Assembly (NCBI RefSeq): GCF_004799495.1
Contig: NZ_SSMY01000002.1
Coordinates: 372,001 to 436,000, forward strand
Length of the DNA: 64,000 nucleotides
Origin: Sphingomonas sp.
GTDB taxonomy: Bacteria; Pseudomonadota; Alphaproteobacteria; Sphingomonadales; Sphingomonadaceae
Direction: 5' to 3'
Part shown: positions 50,268 through 59,223 of the stretch, piece after piece
How the letters are laid out: every line of letters starts with the position of its first letter
Numbering within the stretch: position 1 is the first letter of the stretch
Notes under the pieces: generated by a model
The model's input: the letters and a program-made list of their open reading frames with translations, nothing else
Told to the model about the DNA's origin: nothing
Database searches by the model: none
Position numbers and translations under genes: made by a program

Positions 50268-50804
50268 TTCCTCCGCCAAGGCGTCGATGATCGCCTGGTT
50301 GAACGCCGGAATGTCGTCGGGCTTGCGGCTGGTGATCAGCTTGCCGTCGACCGCGACTTCCTGATCGACCACCTCCGCGCCGGCATTTTCCAGATCGGTG
50401 CGGATCGACGGCCAGCCCGTCACCGTGCGCCCGTCAATTACATCCGCCTCGACCAGCAGCCACGGCCCGTGACAGATCGCCGCGACGATCTTCTGGTCGT
50501 CCATGAACTCCTCGACGATCTGGATCGCGCGGCCCTGCAGCCGCATCTTGTCGGGATTGCCGACCCCGCCCGGTATGACGAGTGCGTCGAATTCCTCGGT
50601 ATCGACATCGCGCAGCGTCATATCGGGGACGATCGTGTCGGCCTTTTCGCCACCCTTCTCGCCCTGGATCGGATCGGTCGCGATCGACGCGAGCGTCACG
50701 CTCGCGCCCGCATCGATCAGCGCCTGGCGCGGCTTGAACAGTTCGTCGTTCTCGAAGCCATCAGTGGCGATCATCAGCACACGGGCATTGGTCAGGTCGG
50801 CCAT
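50253..50804 (-). CDS. DJ-1/PfpI family protein (type 1 glutamine amidotransferase-like)
   Basis: A 183-residue protein, close to the YhbO/PfpI group. The nucleophile elbow is AAICHGPWLL (Cys111 by count, with the adjacent His), the Glu partner is in DGFENDELFKP (Glu18), and ITSRKPDDIPAFNQAII closes the fold. Family members act as chaperones, deglycases or peptidases under stress. GGAGA precedes the ATG. Divergent from topoisomerase IB. Confidence 0.92.
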   Translation of the reverse strand: MADLTNARVLMIATDGFENDELFKPRQALIDAGASVTLASIATDPIQGEKGGEKADTIVPDMTLRDVDTEEFDALVIPGGVGNPDKMRLQGRAIQIVEEFMDDQKIVAAICHGPWLLVEADVIDGRTVTGWPSIRTDLENAGAEVVDQEVAVDGKLITSRKPDDIPAFNQAIIDALAEELADA

Positions 50805-50909
50805 GGCAAATCTCCTTCGCTCTCGCGCACAGAACCGCCGCCCGGCGCTCGCGTTCCGGAACGAAGCGGTGAGCCGCGCATTTCCATCGGCCTAACGAAG
50901 TGGAGCCCC

Positions 50910-51911
50910 ATGACCCGAATCGTCTATTGCGATGACAGCCAGCCCGGGATCACCCGGAAGAAAGTTCGCCACGGCTGGGGCTATTGGGACGCCGACGGCA
51001 AGCGGATCACCGACCGCGACGAGATCGACCGGCTGAACGCCGTCGGGCTTCCCCCAGCCTATACCGAAGCGTGGTTCAGCCCCAATCCGAACGGCCACAT
51101 CCAAGCGGTCGGTTGGGACGACAAGGGCCGCAAGCAATACCGCTACCACCCCGATTTCCGCGCCAGGAAGGAAAGCGAGAAATACGATCGCTGCTCCGGG
51201 TTCGGGCACGCGCTGCCCAAATTGCGCGCTCGGTACGAGTCAGACCTCAAGAAGCATGGCCACAGCAAGGAGCGCACCATCGCGGCAATCGTGAAGCTGC
51301 TCGACATCGGTCATCTGCGGATCGGCAATGAGGGATACGCGAAGGCGAACAAGAGCTTCGGCGCGACCACGCTGCGCGACCGCCATGCCAAGATTACCGG
51401 TGGGACGCTGAAGCTGCGCTACCGCGCCAAGTCGGGCAAGATCCGCGAACTCGCGATCACCGATCGCAGCCTCGCGCGCTTCGTCAAGAAATGCCAGGAC
51501 CTGCCCGGCCAGCAGCTGTTTCAATACGTCGGGCAGGATGGCGAGCCGCATGGCGTGACGTCGTCCGACGTCAACGACTATATTCGCGAGGCGACCGGCT
51601 GTGACTTCACCGCCAAACATTTCCGCACGTGGGGGGCGAGCGTCATCGCCTTCGAGACGCTGGCCAGCGCGGACAAGGATATCGGGCTCAAGACGATGCT
51701 TGAGCCTGTCACCGAAGCGCTCGGCAACACCCCCGCCATCGCGCGCAAATCGTACGTCCACCCCGCACTGATCGACCTCGCCAAGAACGGTCAGGCGCGG
51801 TTCCGAGAGACGCTCGCCTTGCCGCGCGCAACGCGCTATCTGGATCGTTACGAACGCGGCCTGATCGCGTTCCTCGAAGCCGGGGCCAAGCCGCGCCGCA
51901 AGGCAGCCTGA
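50910..51911 (+). CDS. DNA topoisomerase IB
   Basis: A 333-residue poxvirus/bacterial-type TopIB relaxing supercoils without ATP. The active-site Tyr is in ARKSYVHPAL (about 289), with catalytic Arg/Lys/His in GYAKANKSFGATTLRDRH and KHFRTWGASVIAFE. An N-terminal domain contains YRYHPDFRARKESEKYDR. The ATG at 50910 follows a TGGAG sequence. The neighbours (DJ-1, MscS) suggest a stress-related block. Confidence 0.93.
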   Translation: MTRIVYCDDSQPGITRKKVRHGWGYWDADGKRITDRDEIDRLNAVGLPPAYTEAWFSPNPNGHIQAVGWDDKGRKQYRYHPDFRARKESEKYDRCSGFGHALPKLRARYESDLKKHGHSKERTIAAIVKLLDIGHLRIGNEGYAKANKSFGATTLRDRHAKITGGTLKLRYRAKSGKIRELAITDRSLARFVKKCQDLPGQQLFQYVGQDGEPHGVTSSDVNDYIREATGCDFTAKHFRTWGASVIAFETLASADKDIGLKTMLEPVTEALGNTPAIARKSYVHPALIDLAKNGQARFRETLALPRATRYLDRYERGLIAFLEAGAKPRRKAA

Positions 51912-51921
51912 AGAGAGTCAT

Positions 51922-53139
51922 ATGAGCAACGCCACTGTCAGCCACCCGGCTGCCGACCTGAGCAGCCAGGCGGGCGAATTCTACGACGCGACCGCCGCCT
52001 GGTTCGCGACTCACTGGCTGCAGATCCTGATTGCGGCGGGCGCCGGGATCGTGCTGTTCCTGGCGCTGCATTTCGTGAAGAGTCTCGGCGCGCGGCTGTG
52101 CGCGCGCGACACGTCGCACACCGGCTGGGGCACGGTGTTCGGCCGCGCGCTCGCCAAGACCAACAATTTCTTTATCGCGATGGCCGCCGCGCAGATCGTC
52201 GTCAGCGTCGCGCAATTCGCACAGGCGCCGGCGGGCATCGTCGCGGTAGTCCACTTCCTCTTCACCATCGCCGCGGTTTTCCAGGGCGCGATCTGGGCGC
52301 GCGAGATCATCCTAGGCGCGATCGAGCACCGCACCTCGGCCGCCGACTATCACGGCGAGACGCTGACCAATGCGATGGGGCTGATCCGATTGTTCGTCAG
52401 CTTCGCCTTGTTCGCGATCGCGCTGGTGCTCGTGCTCGGCAATCTGGGGGTCAACGTCACCGGCCTGATCGCCGGGCTGGGCGTCGGCGGCATCGCGATC
52501 GGCCTTGCCGCGCAAAGCATTTTTGCCGACTTGTTCGCGGCGATCGCGATCATCTTCGACCGCCCCTTCAAACGCGGGGACGCGATCACTTTCGATAAAT
52601 CGGCCGGAACGGTCGAATATATCGGCATGCGCTCGACGCGAGTTCGCGGCGCCGCGGGCGAAGCGCGGATCATCGGCAACAAGAAGCTGCTCGATTTCGA
52701 AATCGTCAATAACACCCAGCGCGAATATCGCCGCGTAATCTTCACTCTAGGGTTGGTTCAGACCACTCCGGTCGAGGTGATGGAGAAGATCCCCGACATG
52801 CTGAAGGATATCGTTGAGGATCATGAGGGCACGTTCGTCCGCGCCGGCTTCGTCGCGTTCGGGGCGCAAAGCTATGACCTCGAACTGCAATTCGACGCAC
52901 CTAGCGCCGCGTTCCAGGACATGTTCGACCTTCGCCACTCGGTCGGGCTCGCGATCATTCAGCGTTTCAACGACGACGGTATCGCGCTCGCATATCCGAC
53001 GCAGACTGGCCTCAGCGCAGAAGAGGCCGGGATGATCCAGCCCAAGCGTCCGCGCAAGATCAAGGACAGCAACGAGACGATCGCCAAGCCGCCCTCGTCG
53101 GGCGACCGCTCGGCGTCCGATCAGGAAGGCGGAGTTTAG
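51922..53139 (+). CDS. MscS family mechanosensitive ion channel
   Basis: A 405-residue channel. Five hydrophobic segments lie between about 30 and 215, with the pore helix GLGVGGIAIGLAAQSIFADL (about 187-206) and the beta-domain DRPFKRGDAITFDKSAGTVE. The C-terminal tail is polar and low-complexity (KRPRKIKDSNETIAKP). It releases solutes on osmotic downshift. It follows topoisomerase IB by 10 bases. Stop overlaps the convergent putA stop. Confidence 0.93.
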   Translation: MSNATVSHPAADLSSQAGEFYDATAAWFATHWLQILIAAGAGIVLFLALHFVKSLGARLCARDTSHTGWGTVFGRALAKTNNFFIAMAAAQIVVSVAQFAQAPAGIVAVVHFLFTIAAVFQGAIWAREIILGAIEHRTSAADYHGETLTNAMGLIRLFVSFALFAIALVLVLGNLGVNVTGLIAGLGVGGIAIGLAAQSIFADLFAAIAIIFDRPFKRGDAITFDKSAGTVEYIGMRSTRVRGAAGEARIIGNKKLLDFEIVNNTQREYRRVIFTLGLVQTTPVEVMEKIPDMLKDIVEDHEGTFVRAGFVAFGAQSYDLELQFDAPSAAFQDMFDLRHSVGLAIIQRFNDDGIALAYPTQTGLSAEEAGMIQPKRPRKIKDSNETIAKPPSSGDRSASDQEGGV

Positions 53140-56132
53140 ATCCCGCCCTCATCGAGGCTGAGCAACGTCGCGTTACCACCGGCGCTCGTCGTATCGACCG
53201 ACACGGCGCGTTCGGCGACGAAGCGGTAGAGATAATGTGGCCCGCCCGCTTTCGGCCCGGTGCCCGACAGTCCTTCGCCGCCGAACGGCTGGCTGCCGAC
53301 GATCGCGCCGATCATGCTACGGTTGATGTAGAGGTTGCCGACCGCCGCCTCCGCCTCGACCACGTCGCCGGCGCGCGCGATGCGGCTGTGGAGGCCCATC
53401 GTCAGGCCGTAGCCCTTGGCATTGACCCGCGCGATCGTCTCGCTGAGCTTGCCCGCGGGCCAGGTCGCGACGTGGAGGATCGGGCCGAACCATTCGGCGG
53501 TCAGGTCTTCGATCGCGTCGAGCCGGATCAGCGTCGGCGGGACGAACAGCCCGCTCGCGGGGACGTCGAGCGTCTTGAGCACCTTGCCCTTGGGCGCAGC
53601 GCGATAGCCCATGAGTTTGTCGTACGCGGCCTGGTCGATCACCGGGCCGACGTCGGTCTTCGGATTCGCCGGATCGCCAATCATGAGCAGGTCCATCGCG
53701 CCCTTGAGCATCGCGATGACGCCGTCGGCGATCTCTTCCTGCAACAGCAACAGCCGGAGCGCCGAGCAGCGTTGCCCCGCCGAACGGAACGACGAGGTGA
53801 CGACATCCGCCACGACTTGTTCAGGCAGCGCGGTAGAGTCGACGATCATCGCGTTGATTCCGCCGGTTTCGGCGATCAGCGGGACGATCGGACGGTTGTC
53901 GTCTTCGAGCAGCGAGCGCGCGATCTTCTTGGCGGTGGCGGTCGATCCGGTGAACGCGACACCCATCACGCGCGGATCGGCGGTCAACGCCGCGCCGACC
54001 TCTGGCCCGCCGGGGACGAGGACCAGCGCATCCTCCGGCACCCCGGCTTCGTGCGCCAGCTTCACCGCCGCGGCGGCGATCTTCGGCGTTTGCGGCGCGG
54101 GCTTGGCGACGACGGTGTTGCCGGTAACGAGCGCCGCGACGGTCTGCCCGAGGAAGATCGCCAGCGGGAAATTCCACGGCGCGATCGTCGCCCATACGCC
54201 GCGCCCGTCGAGGTGGAGCGTGTTGCGCTCGCCCGTGGGCCCGGGGAGCTCTATGGGCTGCAACCCGTCGCGCGCTTGCTGCGCGTAATAACGGCAAAAA
54301 TCCGCGGCCTCGCGCACTTCGCCGATCGCGTCAGGGATCGTCTTGAACGCCTCCTGCACGCAGATCGCCATCAACTCGTCGCGGTTGGTTTCGAGACTGT
54401 CGGCGAGGCGTTCCATGATTGCTGCGCGATGTTCGACTGGCGTCGCAGACCAGGCTGGGAATGCGGCATGGGCTTTGGCCACCGCATCTCCAACCCCGTT
54501 CGCTTCGAGCGAAGTCAAGAAGCGCTGCGCAGGTGTCTCGACTTCGCTCGACACGAACGGTTGGGAGACAACTTTCACCGTCTCGGCCAACACCGCCCGA
54601 TCGCTCAAATCGATCCCGCTCGAATTCTTGCGGTCGCCAAACAGGTCGATCGGCAGCGGAATGCTCGGGTGCCGCGCACCGCCGACCGCAGCGATCTTCT
54701 CGACCGGGTCGGCGAGGATTTCCTCCTCGCTCAGGTTCTCGTCCGCAAGTTGGTGGACGAAGCTCGAATTCGCCCCGTTTTCGAGCAACCGCCGCACGAG
54801 ATACGCGAGCAGATCGCGATGCCCGCCGACCGGCGCGTAGATGCGGCAGTGATAGCCCTGCTCGCGCACCAGTCGTTCGTACAGTCCGTCGCCCATCCCG
54901 TGTAGCCGCTGGAACTCGAAGTCGCGACTGTTGCCCGCCCATTCGATGATCGTCGCGACGGTCAGCGCATTGTGGCTGGCGAAGGCGGGGCGGATGTTCT
55001 CAGCGTCCAGCATGTCGCGCGCGACCGCGAGGTACGACACGTCGGTCGCCGCCTTGCGCGTGAACAGGGGGTAATCCGACAACCCTTCGACCTGCGTCCG
55101 CTTGATCTCCGAGTCCCAATAGGCGCCCTTGACCAGCCGTACGTTCATCAAGCGGTCGAGGTTGTTGGCCCACTCGACCACCGGTCGCGCGCGCTTGCCG
55201 TAGGATTGCACCGCCATGCCAAACCCATCCCAGCCCTTGAGACTGGGTAGCGCGGCGACCGCGCCGATGATGTCGAGGCTCATCTCGAGCCGCTCGCTCT
55301 CTTCCGCATCGACGGTCAGCGGAATGCCGTGGCCCGCCGCCTGCACGGCAAGCGCTTCCAACATCTCGGTCAGCGCGGGGACGCAGCGGTCGTATTGCGT
55401 CACCTCGTAGCGCGGGTGGAGCGCGGACAGCTTGACCGAGATCGAATGACCGGCAGCGGGGTCGCGCCCGACCGCGTCGATCGCGCCGGTATAGGCGTTG
55501 AAATAGCGCGCCGCGTCCTCGACCGTCCGCGCCGCTTCGCCGAGCATGTCGAAGCTCGCAGTGAACCCCTTGTTCTCGCCTTTCCGCATCCGCGCCATCG
55601 CTTCGTCGATGGTGCGGCCCATCACGAAGATTTCGCCCATCATCCGCATCGCGGCGCCGACCGCCTGGCGGACGAACGGTTCCCCCGCGCGAGAGATCAG
55701 GCGGCGGAGCGGCCCCTGATCGCCCTCCCCGACCAAGGCACGGCCGACCACCAGTCCCCAGGTCGCGATGTTAACCAGCGAGGAGTTGGACTCGCCAGTG
55801 TGCGCGCGCCAGTCCGCGTCGCCGAGCTTGTCGGCGATCAGCAGGTCGGCAGTCTCGGGGTCGGGCACGCGCAGGAATGCTTCGGCAAGGCTCAGCAGCG
55901 CAACGCCCTCCGACGAATTGAGCCGGTATTCCTGCAGAAACTGGTTCACCCACCCCTTGTTCTGCGCCGCGCGCAGGTCGGCGAGCAGCCCGGAGGCGTT
56001 GTCCATCACCCGCGCGCGCGAATCGGGGGTTAGCGCGGCGCGCGCCAATAGCGGCTTTAGAATATCGGGTTCGGGCGCCCGATACTGCGCGGCCATCGTT
56101 TTACGAGCGGAAGACGTAGCGTCAGCGGTCAT
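53136..56132 (-). CDS. putA: Bifunctional proline dehydrogenase / P5C dehydrogenase with inserted repeat peptide
   Basis: Oxidises proline to glutamate in two steps. It is 998 residues from the ATG at 56132 (a TTG two codons earlier is less likely). The PRODH barrel (about 185-465) shows TVDAEESERLE and RLVKGAYWDSEIKR and AFASHNALTVATI; the P5CDH domain has GVWATIAPWNFPLAIF, AETGGINAMIVDST and SAGQRCSALRL (Cys789). The length matches the minimal PutA of Bradyrhizobium, and no ribbon-helix-helix DNA-binding domain is present, so it should not autoregulate. Residues about 525-546 (PFVSSEVETPAQRF and LTSLEANG) are encoded by a palindromic repeat (54496-54560), an in-frame insertion between the domains. 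Confidence 0.96.
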   Translation of the reverse strand: MTADATSSARKTMAAQYRAPEPDILKPLLARAALTPDSRARVMDNASGLLADLRAAQNKGWVNQFLQEYRLNSSEGVALLSLAEAFLRVPDPETADLLIADKLGDADWRAHTGESNSSLVNIATWGLVVGRALVGEGDQGPLRRLISRAGEPFVRQAVGAAMRMMGEIFVMGRTIDEAMARMRKGENKGFTASFDMLGEAARTVEDAARYFNAYTGAIDAVGRDPAAGHSISVKLSALHPRYEVTQYDRCVPALTEMLEALAVQAAGHGIPLTVDAEESERLEMSLDIIGAVAALPSLKGWDGFGMAVQSYGKRARPVVEWANNLDRLMNVRLVKGAYWDSEIKRTQVEGLSDYPLFTRKAATDVSYLAVARDMLDAENIRPAFASHNALTVATIIEWAGNSRDFEFQRLHGMGDGLYERLVREQGYHCRIYAPVGGHRDLLAYLVRRLLENGANSSFVHQLADENLSEEEILADPVEKIAAVGGARHPSIPLPIDLFGDRKNSSGIDLSDRAVLAETVKVVSQPFVSSEVETPAQRFLTSLEANGVGDAVAKAHAAFPAWSATPVEHRAAIMERLADSLETNRDELMAICVQEAFKTIPDAIGEVREAADFCRYYAQQARDGLQPIELPGPTGERNTLHLDGRGVWATIAPWNFPLAIFLGQTVAALVTGNTVVAKPAPQTPKIAAAAVKLAHEAGVPEDALVLVPGGPEVGAALTADPRVMGVAFTGSTATAKKIARSLLEDDNRPIVPLIAETGGINAMIVDSTALPEQVVADVVTSSFRSAGQRCSALRLLLLQEEIADGVIAMLKGAMDLLMIGDPANPKTDVGPVIDQAAYDKLMGYRAAPKGKVLKTLDVPASGLFVPPTLIRLDAIEDLTAEWFGPILHVATWPAGKLSETIARVNAKGYGLTMGLHSRIARAGDVVEAEAAVGNLYINRSMIGAIVGSQPFGGEGLSGTGPKAGGPHYLYRFVAERAVSVDTTSAGGNATLLSLDEGGI
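54496..54560. repeat. Palindromic repeat, copy B, inside putA coding sequence
   Basis: Left arm CCGTTCGCTTCGAGCGAAGT and right arm ACTTCGCTCGACACGAACGG form an imperfect inverted repeat of 65 bases, the same family as 47588-47664. Read with putA it gives PFVSSEVE...LTSLEANG without breaking the frame, like the coding palindromic elements known from Rickettsia. Confidence 0.85.
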
Positions 56133-56230
56133 TTTCAAAATCTCGGTCTAGTCGGACTTGCGCGACGCGCGCGCGCGCGCCAGAGGAATGCGGACGGCTG
56201 TAGCGCCGAAACGGGTCAAAGGGGAATGTC

Positions 56231-56692
56231 GTGGCCGGCTCCATCACCATCCAGGAACGAGCTCAACAGATCGGAAGCGAGAGTGTTTCCGATTGGGTCG
56301 AAGTCACGCAGGACATGATCGACAAGTTCGCCGACGCGACCGGCGATCATCAGTTCATCCACGTGAACCCCGAAATGGCGAAGATGACCCCGTTCGGCGG
56401 GACGATCGCGCACGGTTTCCTGACGCTGTCGCTGATGCCGCTGCTGTCGTCGAAGGTCGCCGACGCGCCGAACATCGAGGGCGTGAAGATGGGGGTCAAT
56501 TACGGGGGCAACAAGACGCGCTTCCTGACCCCGGTCCCCTCGGGCAGCCGCGTGCGCGGGCGCTTCAAGCTGCTCGAGCTGGTCGAAAAGCGGCCCGGCC
56601 AGTGGCAGCAGACCAACGAATTCACCGTCGAGATCGAGGGCAAGGACAAGCCCGCCCTGATCGCCGAATGGATCAGCCAGATTTTCGTTTGA
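56231..56692 (+). CDS. MaoC-like (R)-specific enoyl-CoA hydratase
   Basis: A 153-residue hot-dog fold hydratase. The catalytic Asp/His are in FADATGDHQFIHVNPEMA (33-50), and the second motif is FGGTIAHGFLTLSLMPLL. The GTG at 56231 has AAGGGGA 6 bases upstream; there is no suitable in-frame ATG. It lies 17 bases before a thiolase gene, so it likely acts in fatty acid or acyl-CoA degradation. Given the PHA depolymerase nearby, a link to polyhydroxyalkanoate metabolism is possible. Confidence 0.9.
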   Translation: MAGSITIQERAQQIGSESVSDWVEVTQDMIDKFADATGDHQFIHVNPEMAKMTPFGGTIAHGFLTLSLMPLLSSKVADAPNIEGVKMGVNYGGNKTRFLTPVPSGSRVRGRFKLLELVEKRPGQWQQTNEFTVEIEGKDKPALIAEWISQIFV

Positions 56693-56709
56693 GCTAGAAG
56701 GACCAGAAC

Positions 56710-57888
56710 ATGCGCTCCGCAGTCATCGTCTCCACCGCCCGTACCCCGATCGGCCGCGCGTATCGCGGCGGGTTCAACAACACGCCGTCGCCGACGCTCG
56801 CCAGCCATTCGATCAAGGCCGCGGTCGAGCGCGCCAAGATCGACCCGGCCGAGGTGCAGGACGTGGTGTTCGGCGCCGCGCTCCAGCAGGGCGTCCAGGC
56901 GGGCAACATCGCACGTACCGCCCTGCTCCGCGCCGGGCTCCCGGTCACCGTCGCCGGCATGTCGGTCGACCGTCAGTGCGCCTCAGGCCTGATGGCGATC
57001 GCCACCGCGGCGAAGGAGATCATCGTCGACAACATGGACGTCGCGATCGGCGGCGGCGTCGAATCGATCTCGATGGTGCAGACGCCGCAGATGCGCGTCG
57101 GCCGCGACGACGAGCTCCTCGCGATGCACAAGGACGTCTACATGCCGATGCTGCAGACCGCCGAGGTCGTGGCGAAACGCTACAATATCAGTCGTGAGGC
57201 GATGGACGATTACGCGCTCCAGTCGCAGCAGCGCACCGCCGCCGCGCAACAGGCGGGCTATTTCGACGCGGAGATCGTGCCGGTCAAAGCGACGATGGCG
57301 ATGACCAACAAGGAGACCAAGGAAGTCACCTATCACGAGGTCGAGGTGACCAAGGACGAGGGCAACCGTCCCGAGACGTCGATCGAGGGCCTCCGGGGCT
57401 TGCAGCCGGTGCTGGGGCCGGACTTCACGATCACCGCGGGCAACGCGTCGCAGCTGTCGGACGGATCGTCGGCGTCGGTGCTGATGGAGGAATCGCTCGC
57501 GGCGAAGCGCGGCCTGACTCCGCTCGGGCGCTATGTCGGTATGGCGGTCGCGGGCACCGAGCCCGACGAAATGGGCATCGGTCCGGTCTTCGCGATCCCC
57601 AAATTGCTCGAGCGCAACGGGCTCAAGATGGACGACATCGGCCTGTGGGAGCTCAACGAAGCGTTCGCGGTGCAGGTGCTTTATTGCCGCGACAAGCTTG
57701 GCATTCCGGACGAGCTGCTCAACGTCAACGGCGGGTCGATCTCGATCGGCCACCCGTACGGCATGACCGGCGCGCGCTGCACCGGCCACGCGCTGATCGA
57801 GGGCAAGCGCCGCGGCGCGAAGTACGTCGTCGTCACGATGTGCGTCGGCGGCGGCATGGGTGCGGCCGGGTTGTTCGAGGTTCTCTAA
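56710..57888 (+). CDS. Acetyl-CoA C-acyltransferase (thiolase)
   Basis: A 392-residue thiolase. The acyl-binding Cys90 is in [11 protein letters not shown], the base His348 in [11 protein letters not shown], and the proton-donor Cys378 in [29 protein letters not shown] is typical of beta-oxidation (degradative) thiolases rather than biosynthetic PhaA. Cotranscribed with the MaoC hydratase and closed by an intrinsic terminator at 57911. AGAAGGA precedes the ATG. Confidence 0.94.
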   Translation: MRSAVIVSTARTPIGRAYRGGFNNTPSPTLASHSIKAAVERAKIDPAEVQDVVFGAALQQGVQAGNIARTALLRAGLPVTVAGMSVDRQCASGLMAIATAAKEIIVDNMDVAIGGGVESISMVQTPQMRVGRDDELLAMHKDVYMPMLQTAEVVAKRYNISREAMDDYALQSQQRTAAAQQAGYFDAEIVPVKATMAMTNKETKEVTYHEVEVTKDEGNRPETSIEGLRGLQPVLGPDFTITAGNASQLSDGSSASVLMEESLAAKRGLTPLGRYVGMAVAGTEPDEMGIGPVFAIPKLLERNGLKMDDIGLWELNEAFAVQVLYCRDKLGIPDELLNVNGGSISIGHPYGMTGARCTGHALIEGKRRGAKYVVVTMCVGGGMGAAGLFEVL

Positions 57889-57910
57889 ACCTCAAGCCGA
57901 ACGAATGGAG

Positions 57911-57938
57911 GGCCGGCGTCGTGATCCGCCGGCCTTTT
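57911..57938 (+). terminator. Rho-independent terminator after the thiolase
   Basis: Eight-base-pair stem GGCCGGCG/CGCCGGCC with an eight-base loop, followed by TTTTCATTTT. It lies 22 bases after the thiolase stop. Confidence 0.88.
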
Positions 57939-57956
57939 CATTTTCCCTCAAATATG

Positions 57957-57968
57957 ATGTTATAACAT
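57957..57968. promoter_or_regulatory. Perfect 12-base palindrome ATGTTATAACAT
   Basis: An AT-rich, fully symmetric site between the thiolase terminator and the gene at 57984, only 3 bases before its AAAGGAG site. It could be an operator overlapping the transcript start. No regulator gene is adjacent, so the protein that binds is unknown. Confidence 0.45.
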
Positions 57969-57983
57969 TCAAAGGAGAGTCCG

Positions 57984-58592
57984 ATGGTGGCGCTGCGCGT
58001 AACTCTGATCGCGACGACGATCGCCGGCCTGATCGTCACGGCGCCGGCGCACGCCTGTATGCCGTGGATGGGTCCGCCGATGCTGGAGGGCGAAAGCCAG
58101 CAAGCCTATGCGAAGCGCGCCGACGAGGCCCGCCTTAAGCAGATCGCGGACGCGCAGCGCAAGCGCCAGACCGACGGCCTGCAGCAGGCCGCCACGATCT
58201 TCGTCGGTCGCTTCGTCTATTGGTTTCCGCCCTACCGCCCCACACCGCCCAAGCCCGGCCAACCGCCGGCGCCGCCTAAGCCCATCCCGATACCCGACAT
58301 GACCAATCCCGGACCGAGCTATTTCAAGCCGATCGCCTGGTTCCGCGGAACGCCGACCCGCGCACTGGTCCGCACGCGCAATTCCTATACGAGTTGCGGG
58401 CCGATGGGGTTCGGCGACACGACGTTTGCTACCGAGGGCGATCTCTACCTGTTTTTTGCGCGCAAGGGACCGCTGATCGAAAAGAACCTGATCGACGCAA
58501 TCGCGATCGACAAGATCGACGATCCGACGCTGATCGAGTTCGTCGCGAAATATCGGAAACCTGCGGCGAAAACGGCGTTGTCTCCCCGATAG
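57984..58592 (+). CDS. Secreted protein with proline-rich loop, unknown
   Basis: A 202-residue protein with a signal peptide ending near APAHAC (residue 24-25). A charged helix (EGESQQAYAKRADEARLKQI) is followed by a predicted strand (ATIFVGRFVYWF), a proline-rich stretch (PPYRPTPPKPGQPPAPPKP, about 73-91), and a C-terminal domain with FATEGDLYLFFARKG. Two cysteines may pair, or Cys25 may be lipidated. AAAGGAG precedes the ATG. Function unknown. Confidence 0.78.
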   Translation: MVALRVTLIATTIAGLIVTAPAHACMPWMGPPMLEGESQQAYAKRADEARLKQIADAQRKRQTDGLQQAATIFVGRFVYWFPPYRPTPPKPGQPPAPPKPIPIPDMTNPGPSYFKPIAWFRGTPTRALVRTRNSYTSCGPMGFGDTTFATEGDLYLFFARKGPLIEKNLIDAIAIDKIDDPTLIEFVAKYRKPAAKTALSPR

Positions 58593-58605
58593 CGGGAGAA
58601 ACGCC

Positions 58606-59085
58606 GTGGCCGACGCGCAGGAAATCAAGCAGCATTTCTGGAAGAAGCTCGCCGACAGCCCGTTCGTGATGATCGGGCTGGAGGGTGACGGCCAGCATTC
58701 GGAGCCGCTGACCGCGCAGCTCGACGAGGATCAGGTCGACACGTTGTTCTTCTTCATCGGCAAGGACAATCGCTTGGCCAGCGGGGGCAAGGCGATGGTG
58801 CAGTTCGTCGCGAAGGGGCACGATTTCTTCGCGTGCCTGTCGGGCAATGCGCGCATCGACAACGATTTCGCGATGATCGACAAGCTGTGGAACAAGCAGG
58901 TCGAGGCATGGTTTCCGGGCGGCAAGGACGATCCCAACCTCGCGCTGCTACGCTTCGATATCGACGATGCCGAGATGTGGGAGACCGACATGAGCCTCGC
59001 CGGTAAGGTCAAGATGCTGTTCGGCGGCACAATCAAATCGGGCGACGAGGGCAGCCATGCCAAGGTCGGGACGACCGCCGCCTGA
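58606..59085 (+). CDS. Pyridoxamine-phosphate-oxidase-fold (general stress protein 26-like)
   Basis: A 159-residue FMN-binding split-barrel protein. It starts at a GTG (58606) with GCGGGAGA upstream. PFVMIGLEGDGQHSEPLTAQ, TLFFFIGKDNRLA and NKQVEAWFPGGKDDPNLALL are the pattern of the general stress protein 26 group. Activity uncertain (FMN or heme binding). It lies 13 bases after the secreted protein and may share its transcript. Confidence 0.88.
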   Translation: MADAQEIKQHFWKKLADSPFVMIGLEGDGQHSEPLTAQLDEDQVDTLFFFIGKDNRLASGGKAMVQFVAKGHDFFACLSGNARIDNDFAMIDKLWNKQVEAWFPGGKDDPNLALLRFDIDDAEMWETDMSLAGKVKMLFGGTIKSGDEGSHAKVGTTAA

Positions 59086-59102
59086 TTGGTCCCCGTCCAT
59101 TT

Positions 59103-59200
59103 CCGTCACCCCGGACCTGATCCGGGGTCTATCGTGCCGCGTTATTTACGCCCGCGATCCTTGTGGAGACATGGATCCCGGATCAAGTCCGGAATGACGG
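59103..59200. repeat. Intergenic inverted repeat (CCGTCACCCCGGACCTGATCC type)
   Basis: Left arm CCGTCACCCCGGACCTGATC and right arm GGATCAAGTCCGGAATGACGG are imperfect inverted copies with about 50 bases between them. It separates two convergent genes and may act as a terminator-like hairpin. Confidence 0.75.
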
Positions 59201-59223
59201 TTGGTCTGGCATTGTACTAACCA

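Noticed and set aside
53235..54905. 556-residue plus-strand open frame
   Set aside because: Antisense to putA, which has complete PRODH and P5CDH motifs.
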